Part shown: positions 1 to 7,403 of the stretch, one piece after another | Layout: the number at the start of each line of letters is the position of its first letter | How positions within the stretch are numbered: the stretch's first letter is position 1 | NCBI GenBank assembly: GCA_964499865.1 | Contig: CAZCPY010000132.1 | Span: forward strand, 1-8,207 | DNA from: JANOGU01 sp964499865 | Lineage (GTDB): Bacteria; Pseudomonadota; Alphaproteobacteria; Rhodobacterales; Rhodobacteraceae | Reading direction: 5' to 3' | Length of the DNA: 8,207 bases | Notes under the pieces: generated by a model | What the model was told of the DNA's origin: nothing | Databases searched by the model: none | What the model saw: only the letters and a program-made list of their open reading frames with translations | Position numbers and translations under genes: made by a program

Positions 1-21
1 TTCAGGCCCCGCAGGCGAGAT

Positions 22-55
22 GAAAGGAATGTGCCGAAGGCACGCGATTCACTTC
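22..55 (-). terminator. Hairpin after folE2, possible intrinsic terminator
   Basis: Just past the folE2 stop, the minus strand can fold into a stem-loop. The core is GTGCC-TTC-GGCAC (43 down to 31). It is extended by GAAGTGAAT (55-47) pairing with ATTCCTTTC (30-22), with a 3-base CGC bulge on one side and one mismatch. The 3' arm and flank are moderately U-rich (AUUCCUUUCAU) but there is no clean U-run. It lies 18 bases beyond the stop codon, where a terminator would be expected. It could also be an mRNA-stabilising 3' hairpin. Confidence 0.45.
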
Positions 56-73
56 CGTGGCCTGGTCAGGGCG

Positions 74-1129
<1,056 letters not shown>

Positions 1130-1217
1130 GTCGGGAGTCCTTCCGGTTCGGGCGCGCGCGCCGTCAATGTCTCGGAAAGGTCTACGCAGCCGGCCCCGGT
1201 CCGGATCACCCGCGACG
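1130..1217 (-). promoter_or_regulatory. folE2 leader / intergenic spacer
   Basis: This 88-base spacer separates the 126-residue ORF from folE2. On the minus strand it holds a -35-like TTGACG (1167-1162), a perfect 12-base palindrome GGCGCGCGCGCC (1162-1151) and the folE2 ribosome binding site AAGGA (1142-1138), 8 bases before the ATG. At 17-base spacing the -10 position reads GC-rich, so a promoter is only suggested. folE2 could instead be read through from the upstream genes. No riboswitch could be confirmed by eye. Confidence 0.3.
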
Positions 1218-1598
1218 TCAGCTCTTGCCCGTCTCCAGCGCCCAGTCGGCCTTGCTGATCCGCACGAAATCGACCGGCACCGCCTCGCCCGGGCCGCTGA
1301 CGGGCACGCCGGGCCAGATGCGTTCGCAGGCATAGGTCAAGAGCGCCACCATCTGGTCCTGCGAGAAGGGATGGCCTTCGCCGCGGAACTCCTCGATCCG
1401 GCCCTCGGGCTCCGAGATCAGCGCGTCGAGCGCCAGTTGCAGAAGGTCCAGGTTGCCCTCGCGCCGCGCTGCCGCCGCCATCGCGTCGATGGCGCTGTCG
1501 AAGGCCTCCATGTCGGCCAGCGGGTCGGGCGTGTCGACGAAGGTCATCGAGGTGAGGTAGCGCAGGTAGCTTTCGATCGTGCCGTGGCGGATGCGCAT
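1218..1598 (-). CDS. Small acidic protein downstream of giant gene; candidate immunity/partner protein
   Basis: I do not recognise this 126-residue protein. It has no signal peptide, membrane segment or cysteine-rich motif; Cys90 is its only cysteine. It is acidic, with about 21 Asp/Glu against 11 Lys/Arg, and looks largely helical through residues 8-95 (for example LDLLQLALDALI), followed by a Pro/Gly-containing tail. The start is well supported: the gap from the giant gene's stop to this ATG is 19 bases and contains AGGAAAGGGA, a strong Shine-Dalgarno region. The two genes are therefore almost certainly co-transcribed. A small acidic protein encoded directly behind a large multidomain protein with a distinct C-terminus is the usual layout of toxin-immunity pairs, so an immunity role is inferred. 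A chaperone/adaptor for the giant protein, or an unrelated small cytosolic protein, are alternatives. Confidence 0.8.
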   Translation of the reverse strand: MRIRHGTIESYLRYLTSMTFVDTPDPLADMEAFDSAIDAMAAAARREGNLDLLQLALDALISEPEGRIEEFRGEGHPFSQDQMVALLTYACERIWPGVPVSGPGEAVPVDFVRISKADWALETGKS

Positions 1599-1617
1599 CG
1601 CGCAGGTCCCTTTCCTG

Positions 1618-4600
1618 TCAGTCCCTGTATTCGCCGGTTTCGGGATCGAAGCCCGTGGCGGTCGGATAGTGCTGGTGGACGACCCACTGGCCGGGAAAGT
1701 CGGCGGGCATCGGGCCGCCCAGCTTGGTGTAGGCGTCCTTGACCGCCTTCCAGTTGGTCAGGGGCTTGGCCGACGTCGGGCTGGGGTTCGCGAAATGGAA
1801 GATCACCTTGGTGAAGACCCGTGTCAGCGGCCCGTATTCGCGGAAGTTCTCGCACAGGTCGCTCTCCTTGAACTCCCCGGCCTGGTACTTCTTCTTCATC
1901 TTGTTGCCCTTGAAGCTCTTGCCCACGGGCACTTCGCTGTCGGTCTCGACGAAGTATTCCAGCACCGCGCCGTCCTTGAGCGTGGTGCCCTTGGTGGCCG
2001 GAAAGTCGGTGCCCAGCTTGTCAAGCGCCTCTTCGCGCGTGGCCAGCATCGCCTCGACCGTGCCGAAGGAGGACGAGGTGGTCGAGGGTTCCATCACGTT
2101 GTCGGGGCGCAGGCCGGTCAGCAGGCGCTTGGTGGACGCCGCATCGGTCACGCCCGGCCCGTGGGCGGTGACGTAATGGGCGTTTTCAACCTTTTCGATC
2201 GCCTTGCCGGCTTCGACCATGCCGACCTGCGCCGCCGCGATGACCGCCCTGAACAGCGCCTCGGCCTTGGCAAAGTCGCCGTTGCCCGCTTCGACCTCGG
2301 CGGCGGCAAGCTTGGCCTTGAGGCCCGCCAGCGTGTTCGCCGGCGGGAAGATCGCCGCGGTGATCAGCGCCGCCGCGGCGTTCCCGTCGTCGGTGATCTT
2401 CTTCGCCTTGGCCGCCTTGAGCGTGTTCACAAGCGTCTGGGCAGCCAGTTCCTTGGTTTCGGCCGTGGCCTTGGCGCCCGCGTTCTTGGCCTTTCCGACC
2501 GCCGCCGAGGCCTTGGTCAGGTCGGCCTCGGCCTTGGCGATCTCGGCTTCGGCGTCGAACTTGGCCTTGGCCCGGGCATCCGCCACGGCGCGGATCTCGA
2601 TCCTTTCCATCGCCGCCAGCCCCTGCCGCGCCTGGGCGGCCGTGCCGGCGTAGGTCTGCGCCTCCTTCAGCGTCGCCTGGTGGGCGACCAGAAGCTCGGT
2701 CGCCGCGACGGGGTCGTTCTGCTTTTCGGCAGTGTCGATCGCCTTGGCCCAGGGGGTTTCCAGCTTGGCCTTCGGCGCGGGCTCGTTGATCTGCTTGACC
2801 AGCCGGGTCTGCAGCCCCTCCAGCTTGCGGCGGGTGGCGAGGTAGACCGTCATCGCCGCCGACACTGTCTGCACCACGGGCAGGGCCTGCACGGTGGCAA
2901 GTTCGGCGTCCGCCTCGTCCCACTTGCGCGTCTTGGCCAGCGCATCGGCCTTGGCCAGCGCATCGGCGATGGCGGTGTCGGTCTCGGCCTGCGCGGCGGT
3001 CAGGCCCTTGCGCGTCGCCGCCAGCCCCGCGACCTTGTCGAGGTGTTGCCCCAGCCGCCGCCCGTCCTCGGCCGCGGTTTCCCAGGCGACCCTGGCCTCG
3101 GCCAGCGTGCCGGTGTTTTCCCTGGCCTGCGCCGGTGCGAGAATCCCGTAGGTGCCCGCCCCGTCGAACCGGGTGGCCAGGGCGGTTGCCGCCTCGCGCG
3201 CCCGGAACACCGGGATCGCCGCCTTCAGCGCCACGTCGACGGCCGCCAGCTTGGCCATCTTGTCGGCATGGGCGACCTGCGCCGGGGCGTCGTTCCAGGG
3301 CGTCAGGATTTCCGCCTTGCAGGTTCCGGCAAGCTGGCCCGTGAACCCCGTCACGCGCTTGGTCAGCGCGTTGCGCTGCGTGGTGTAGGCCGCTTCCTCG
3401 GCCTTGGCGGCGGGGATCGTGTCGGTCTTCTTCTTGGCCTCGACCAGATTGCCGCCCTGCGCATCGACAATGGCGCCGTCGTAGATCGCCTGCACCGCCG
3501 GGTCCGCGGCCAGTGCAGCCACGCTGTCCAGCGCGTCGGCGACGACGCCGTACTTGTTCACCTCGATGGTCAGCGTCGCCAGCTGCGCCGATCCCGTGGC
3601 CGGATCGCCGTCGTCGAAACCCTTCTTCTTGACCGCCATGTAGTCGTTCTGGAACCTGGTGGGCGGCGTCGACAGCTTCAGCCGCTCGACCTTGCGGATG
3701 ATCGGCACGCAATTCTGCACAAAGGTCGCAACCTCGGCGGCAAAGTCCTTGGCCGCCTTCTCGCGCACGGGGTCGAAGGCCGCATCCTTGGCGGCGCCAT
3801 CCGCGGGATCGGTGTAGGATGCCGTTCCGGTCTTCCATTCGGCCAGCTTGGCCAGCGCGCCCGGGATGTCGGCCGCGGCAGCCAGGGCATCGGCGGCATC
3901 CAGCAGCGTCTCGCGCCGCGCCTTCAGTACCTTCTTGATTTCCTTCTCGGTATCCGTTCCCTCCGGCAGGCCCACGACGTAAAGTTCGCTGTCAAAGCGC
4001 CACTGTTCCATCTCCGGCTGGTAGGTCTTGGCCGCCGCGACAAGCGGCGCGATCTCGTCCACCTTGTCCTCGGACTTCTTGCAGTCGCCCGGCGTCTTGG
4101 CCTTGTCGAGCAGGTCGGCCCCGGCCTTGGCCAGCGCCAGCGCGGCCTGATAGCAGCCCTGGTTGATGTCGTAGGCGTCCTTCTTCAGCGCCGCCTGCGC
4201 CGCGGCCAGCTTGACCGCCGCCGCATCGCGGGCGGCGGCGAAATCGGTGACGTCCTTGATCTCCTTGGCCAGCGCCTTGATCCCCGGGTCCTGGTCCTCG
4301 ACCTCCTTCAGCGTCGTGGCGTCCTCCACCGCCTTGCGCAGGCTGCCCGCGGTCTTCAGCAGCTTGAGCGCCGCCGCCCCCGGCGCATTGGCGGGAGGCA
4401 CGAGTGTCAGAAGCGTGTCGAGCGCGGTCTTGCGCGCCTTTTCCCGCGCGGCGATCTCGATCACCTGATTGGCCCGCGCCTCGGTCAGCGCCTTCAGCGC
4501 CGCCTCGGCGGCCAGTGCCATCGCCCCGGTCAGCGGCGCCACGGCGGCAAAGGCCGCGTCCTTGCGCAGAAGCTCCAGCGCGGCCTTCTCCGTCGCATTG

Positions 4601-5970
4601 GCCTTGTCGGGGTCGGTGACCAGCGCCGCGGCCTCCTTCGCAGCCTTCACCCGGGCCGTGCGGTCGGCCAGCGCATCCGCGGCGGCCTGCAGCGCCGCGG
4701 GCAGGTCGGCCAGCCCCCCGGCCGCCTGATCCAGCCCTGCCCCGGTCAGCGGCGCCGTCGCACCGGCCCTGACCGCCTCGATCTTCTGCACCAGCGGCGC
4801 CGCTTCCGCATCCGGCAGGCCCGCAGGCACCGACAGCAGCGCCAGCGCCGCGAGGATCGCCTTGGCCCGCGCCCCGCGCGCCGCATCCGCCGCGGGGCCC
4901 AGCTTGGCGGCGCGCACCGCCAGCGCCTCGATCGCGGGCAGGTCCGCGGCCAGCGGCAGGGCCGCGCCGATGGCCTGCACCTCGGCCGTCAGCGCGTCGA
5001 GCCCCTCGGCCGCCGTCACCCCGGCCGGATCGACCGCCGCCAGCACCTGCGCCACCGCCGCCCGCGCCTTGTCCCGCGCGGCCGCGCCCTCGGCCGCCCC
5101 GAGCAGCGCCGCGTCGCGGTCCTTTGCATGACCCTCGGCCAAAGCCAAGGCCTCGGCCGAAAGGGCTCCACCCTCGGGGCCAAGCGCCGCCTTGAGCTTC
5201 TCCTCCGGCCCGCGCACCGCCGCCGTCTCGCCTTCGGTCGCGCCCTCGGGCAGCTTGGCGGGGACCGAGGCCCGAAGCGCCGCCGCCTTCTTCGCGCGGT
5301 CGGAAAGGACCGTTGCCAGCCGCAAGGCCTCGGCGGTCAGGCGCAGCACAGCCGCCTCGGCCGCGGCCAGCACGGCTTCGGCGACCGGCGCCGTCGCCAG
5401 CGCCGCGATGGCGGGCAGGTCGGCGTCGTAGGCGGCATAGTCGGCATCGACCCCGCCCGGCGGCCGCGCCGCCCCCGCCATCGCCTGCGTCACCGCCTGG
5501 ATGCGCCCAGCCCGCAGCGCCGCCGCGGTGTTGGCCGCCGCCGCCAGCGCCTCAACCCGCGCCAGCGCCGTCTCTACCTTGTTCAACTCGTCGCCGTTGC
5601 GCGCAGCAGCCACGACCGACCGGACGGTGGCCACATGCCCCTCGATCGTCGTGCGTTCCCCGGCCGAAACCTGGGGCCCGAGCGCGATGGCATCGAGCCG
5701 CAGCAGGATCGCCACCCGCCGCGCCTGCAACGCCGCCTGGTCATCCGGGCCGCCCCCGGGATCGGGATCGCCCCCGGGCGGATCGCCCCCGGGGCCGCCG
5801 GGGTCAGACTTCGGCGCGTCCTTGCCCGGCTCCGGCACGGGCCTGGAGGGCGTCTCGGCAAAGGAGGGCGTCCCCAGCGACAGGGCCGCGAACATCTTGC
5901 CCGTCCAGGCCCGCACATCGGGCTTCTCCCCGACGGCGGGGGTCGCGACGGTCTGGTCAGCTTCGGGCAT
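1618..5970 (-). CDS. Giant Ala-rich helical-repeat protein with distinct C-terminal domain (toxin-like candidate)
   Basis: This 1450-residue protein is not assignable to a named family by eye. Layout: residues 1-50, N-terminal segment without a convincing signal peptide; 54-77, Pro/Gly/Asp-rich linker; about 78-590, extremely Ala-rich predicted helix with no Cys and no Trp; about 590-1260, more varied helical repeats with TPR-like signatures such as GDFAKAEALFRAV (1231-1243); about 1262-1450, a non-repetitive, aromatic- and Lys-containing domain. Degenerate repeats are visible: KAEILTPWNDA (885-895) matches KAKLETPWAKA (1067-1077), and each follows an EA..P..Y-T-R-L block. The C-terminal domain starts HYVTAHGPGVTD and carries SSSF (1299-1302) and TKVIFHF (1387-1393), reminiscent of RNase-type polymorphic toxin domains. 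The ATG at 5970 is preferred: the frame extends back to a GTG at 6117, but those 49 residues are polyproline-like. No clear Shine-Dalgarno site precedes 5970, so the start is moderately certain. A structural or scaffold role is the alternative. Confidence 0.88.
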   Translation of the reverse strand: MPEADQTVATPAVGEKPDVRAWTGKMFAALSLGTPSFAETPSRPVPEPGKDAPKSDPGGPGGDPPGGDPDPGGGPDDQAALQARRVAILLRLDAIALGPQVSAGERTTIEGHVATVRSVVAAARNGDELNKVETALARVEALAAAANTAAALRAGRIQAVTQAMAGAARPPGGVDADYAAYDADLPAIAALATAPVAEAVLAAAEAAVLRLTAEALRLATVLSDRAKKAAALRASVPAKLPEGATEGETAAVRGPEEKLKAALGPEGGALSAEALALAEGHAKDRDAALLGAAEGAAARDKARAAVAQVLAAVDPAGVTAAEGLDALTAEVQAIGAALPLAADLPAIEALAVRAAKLGPAADAARGARAKAILAALALLSVPAGLPDAEAAPLVQKIEAVRAGATAPLTGAGLDQAAGGLADLPAALQAAADALADRTARVKAAKEAAALVTDPDKANATEKAALELLRKDAAFAAVAPLTGAMALAAEAALKALTEARANQVIEIAAREKARKTALDTLLTLVPPANAPGAAALKLLKTAGSLRKAVEDATTLKEVEDQDPGIKALAKEIKDVTDFAAARDAAAVKLAAAQAALKKDAYDINQGCYQAALALAKAGADLLDKAKTPGDCKKSEDKVDEIAPLVAAAKTYQPEMEQWRFDSELYVVGLPEGTDTEKEIKKVLKARRETLLDAADALAAAADIPGALAKLAEWKTGTASYTDPADGAAKDAAFDPVREKAAKDFAAEVATFVQNCVPIIRKVERLKLSTPPTRFQNDYMAVKKKGFDDGDPATGSAQLATLTIEVNKYGVVADALDSVAALAADPAVQAIYDGAIVDAQGGNLVEAKKKTDTIPAAKAEEAAYTTQRNALTKRVTGFTGQLAGTCKAEILTPWNDAPAQVAHADKMAKLAAVDVALKAAIPVFRAREAATALATRFDGAGTYGILAPAQARENTGTLAEARVAWETAAEDGRRLGQHLDKVAGLAATRKGLTAAQAETDTAIADALAKADALAKTRKWDEADAELATVQALPVVQTVSAAMTVYLATRRKLEGLQTRLVKQINEPAPKAKLETPWAKAIDTAEKQNDPVAATELLVAHQATLKEAQTYAGTAAQARQGLAAMERIEIRAVADARAKAKFDAEAEIAKAEADLTKASAAVGKAKNAGAKATAETKELAAQTLVNTLKAAKAKKITDDGNAAAALITAAIFPPANTLAGLKAKLAAAEVEAGNGDFAKAEALFRAVIAAAQVGMVEAGKAIEKVENAHYVTAHGPGVTDAASTKRLLTGLRPDNVMEPSTTSSSFGTVEAMLATREEALDKLGTDFPATKGTTLKDGAVLEYFVETDSEVPVGKSFKGNKMKKKYQAGEFKESDLCENFREYGPLTRVFTKVIFHFANPSPTSAKPLTNWKAVKDAYTKLGGPMPADFPGQWVVHQHYPTATGFDPETGEYRD
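1621..2187 (-). other. C-terminal domain of giant protein, toxin-like candidate
   Basis: This marks residues 1262-1450 of the giant protein. Ala-rich helix stops abruptly and composition changes to mixed alpha/beta with many Lys, Phe, Tyr and Pro. Notable residues are His1265, His1270-Gly, Arg1282, TGLRPD (1285-1290), Ser1301-Phe1302, a predicted beta strand TRVFTKVIFHF (1383-1393) and a terminal VVHQHYP (1430-1436). An opening His...HGPxVT...RxxxGxxPD, then a Ser-Phe block, then a Thr-containing strand, resembles from memory the arrangement in several polymorphic-toxin RNase domains. No alignment was possible here, so the assignment is tentative. Confidence 0.4.
2932..2967 (-). repeat. 18-bp perfect tandem duplication in giant gene
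   Basis: Two adjacent exact copies of CTTGGCCAGCGCATCGGC (plus-strand reading) lie at 2932-2949 and 2950-2967. They encode the doubled hexapeptide ADALAK, residues 1002-1013 of the giant protein. Being six codons long, a gain or loss would keep the frame and shift the helix by about one and two-thirds turns. It looks like a recent slippage duplication. Confidence 0.9.
5751..5793 (-). repeat. In-frame GC-rich minisatellite coding the Gly/Pro/Asp linker
   Basis: CGCCCCCGGG (plus-strand reading) occurs at 5751-5760, 5769-5778 and 5784-5793. The last two copies sit within 14-base repeats GGATCGCCCCCGGG at 5765-5778 and 5780-5793. Spacings are 18 and 15 bases, both multiples of three, so copy-number change would lengthen or shorten the linker (within residues 54-77) without frameshift. 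The encoded units are variations on GGDPP and GGDPD. Confidence 0.8.
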
Positions 5971-6119
5971 CGGGGGCCCCCGGGGCGGCAGGAGGGGAAG
6001 GCGCTGGGGGAGGATGCTAGCCCCGGGCGGGGCGGGCTGTCTACTGCGGTGGAGTGGCGCGGGTGGGGGTTCTACCGGGGGGTGTAGGGGAGGAGGGTGG
6101 GGGAGGCCTAATCCCACTG
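5971..6119 (-). promoter_or_regulatory. C-rich spacer upstream of giant gene
   Basis: This 149-base spacer runs from the AAA ATPase stop to the giant gene's start. On the transcribed (minus) strand it is extremely C-rich and G-poor in its first half, the composition expected of a Rho-utilisation stretch, so it could end thyX/ATPase transcription. No intrinsic terminator with a U-run and no recognisable -35/-10 pair is visible, although the giant gene would need a promoter here or upstream. A perfect palindrome CGGGGGCCCCCG (5971-5982) touches the ATG. The regulatory role is inferred from composition and position. Confidence 0.4.
6061..6103 (+). other. Potential G-quadruplex
   Basis: The plus strand has six runs of three or more G: 6061-6063, 6065-6069, 6077-6082, 6087-6090, 6095-6097 and 6099-6103. 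The loops are 1, 7, 4, 4 and 1 bases, which satisfies the usual G3+N1-7 rule several ways. The G-rich strand is the template for the minus-strand genes, so a quadruplex here would form in the DNA template and not in their mRNA. Confidence 0.65.
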
Positions 6120-7403
6120 CTACAAGCGAAAGCTCTCTTCTCCCAAGTCTATGTCACTGTTATGAGCGACCATTCGAACATAACTTCTGAACATTGGGTC
6201 CGAAAAGCGATACCAGCCAACTTTGCCGCGCCGAATTACCGAGCCGTGACTAGGCTCACAAAGCGAATTCAGATGGTTACGAAAATTCTGCTCGTCATTA
6301 ATTGCTTCCCTGCCCTTTCGGGCTTGCATGATTCTCAAATAGTCATCCCGAATAGCCTTGAATTGCTTGTCAAGAAGTTGGCCGTCGGCGACTGACCAAA
6401 GCACCTCAATGTACTTGTCACTTCCCTTCTTAGTCGCCTTATCATAGGCGGTTTGCAGCCTTGTCGCAGCTCCCTTAGCAGCCTTCTGGATACCTTTCTT
6501 GTACACATCTGCAGAAATGACTGCCGAATCTGGGGCATCCTCATATGCGGTTCTCAAGATTTCACCCATGATCACATGAGCAAAATGTGGATACCCGCAG
6601 GCAATTTGTGCAATCCTCGTACGCTGACCTTTTTCTAAACTGATTCCAAAGTTCTCCGAAATATACTCGATAATCTCCATTATGTAGCCATCAAGTAGCG
6701 GCGGCAGCGCAACCGCTTTCAAGTAGCGGTCAACCGATTCGTGACTCCCGATAAGATCATTAAGGTTCGATGCTACACCGCAAAACACAAACTTGATCGG
6801 AAGTTTGTCCACAGAAATTTGCTTCGCCAAGGCGGTGAATGAGTCAAGTGTTTTCTTGTTCTCAAGCTGATCAAACTCGTCAATAACAATAACCCATTCC
6901 CTACCGCTCTGATGGTCATTCGGAAGAATAGTGCGCAGAAAGTCCGAGGCATTGTTGACAGTGGATATCTCGATCCTTTCACGAGAACCACTCTTTTGAC
7001 CTTCAAGTGTGAAGCCATAGGCGGAAAGCTTTAAGCCGATCTTCGCATCCCTGAGATTCACCTTGCCTCCATGCTCGACCCGCCGAAAAACATCGTTCAG
7101 CAGATCGTTGAATGAAGATTCCTTTTCACAGCTTACTGCTGCCGCCAGCTGCACTGTGCCGCGATACTTCTCACAGGCCGTATGGACCAAGGAGGTCTTT
7201 CCAACGCCCCTTAGCCCCCAGACAAACGCGTTCATTCCTTTTGTTTCAAATGCATCACGAAGCTGCGTCAGCTGCGAAGCTCGTCCCTTCAATTGATCCG
7301 GATTCGACACCTCTTCACTAGGGTGAACAAAGAAGTTCAAACGATGAATGAAGTCTTTGCGTTCCATTTTGCCAAGTGGAAGAATTTCATGATCTTTACT
7401 CAT
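6120..7403 (-). CDS. Stand-alone AAA ATPase, ORC/Cdc6-like with C-terminal winged helix
   Basis: This 427-residue cytosolic protein is an ORC/AAA_16-type P-loop ATPase. It shows a KGRASQL entry motif (39-45), Walker A GLRGVGKTS (63-71, Lys69), Walker B VIVIDEFDQL (171-180, Asp175-Glu176), a sensor-1 strand KFVFCGVASNLND (204-216), a candidate arginine finger Arg226, a GYPHFAHVIMG lid helix (270-280), and a winged-helix-like C-terminus ending in WYRFSDPMFRSYV (397-409). Its specific role is unknown; such ATPases occur in accessory and defence loci and as nucleic-acid-dependent switches. The start at 7403 forms ATGA with the thyX stop, and GGGG just upstream can serve as ribosome binding site. 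Met23 (ATG at 7337) is a less likely alternative start. The gene is far more AT-rich than its neighbours: sampled 60-base stretches are 38% and 50% GC, against clearly GC-rich flanks. This points to horizontal acquisition. Confidence 0.92.
   Translation of the reverse strand: MSKDHEILPLGKMERKDFIHRLNFFVHPSEEVSNPDQLKGRASQLTQLRDAFETKGMNAFVWGLRGVGKTSLVHTACEKYRGTVQLAAAVSCEKESSFNDLLNDVFRRVEHGGKVNLRDAKIGLKLSAYGFTLEGQKSGSRERIEISTVNNASDFLRTILPNDHQSGREWVIVIDEFDQLENKKTLDSFTALAKQISVDKLPIKFVFCGVASNLNDLIGSHESVDRYLKAVALPPLLDGYIMEIIEYISENFGISLEKGQRTRIAQIACGYPHFAHVIMGEILRTAYEDAPDSAVISADVYKKGIQKAAKGAATRLQTAYDKATKKGSDKYIEVLWSVADGQLLDKQFKAIRDDYLRIMQARKGREAINDEQNFRNHLNSLCEPSHGSVIRRGKVGWYRFSDPMFRSYVRMVAHNSDIDLGEESFRL

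Noticed and set aside
1130..1217. Tetrahydrofolate riboswitch or Zur site before folE2
   Set aside because: Both would make sense for folE2, but I could not match a riboswitch consensus by eye, and no AT-rich Zur-like palindrome is present.
1130..1333. N-terminal extension of FolE2 to 1333
   Set aside because: The added 68 residues are Arg/Ala-rich, overlap the preceding gene by more than 100 bases, and the ATG at 1129 has a good Shine-Dalgarno site.
5864..5900. Signal peptide around residues 24-37 of the giant protein (GKMFAALSLGTPSFAE)
   Set aside because: The hydrophobic stretch is short, interrupted by Gly/Thr/Pro, and too far from an acidic, uncharged-helix-lacking N-terminus to be a convincing signal sequence.
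1618..5970. Giant protein as an SMC/Rad50-like or chemoreceptor protein
   Set aside because: Ala-rich helices could suggest this, but there is no Walker A or B motif, no SMC hinge, and no transmembrane segments.
1579..6087. A 1502-codon open frame on the plus strand opposite the giant gene
   Set aside because: Its codons are in exact register with the minus-strand codons, so it would stop only where the giant gene uses TTA, CTA or TCA, which this GC-rich gene avoids. The translation is an Arg/Gly/Leu/Gln-rich mirror with no domain sense.
5971..6117. N-terminal extension of the giant protein to a GTG at 6117
   Set aside because: The 49 added residues are a polyproline/Arg low-complexity stretch from the C-rich spacer with no ribosome binding site. 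The first ATG in frame is at 5970.
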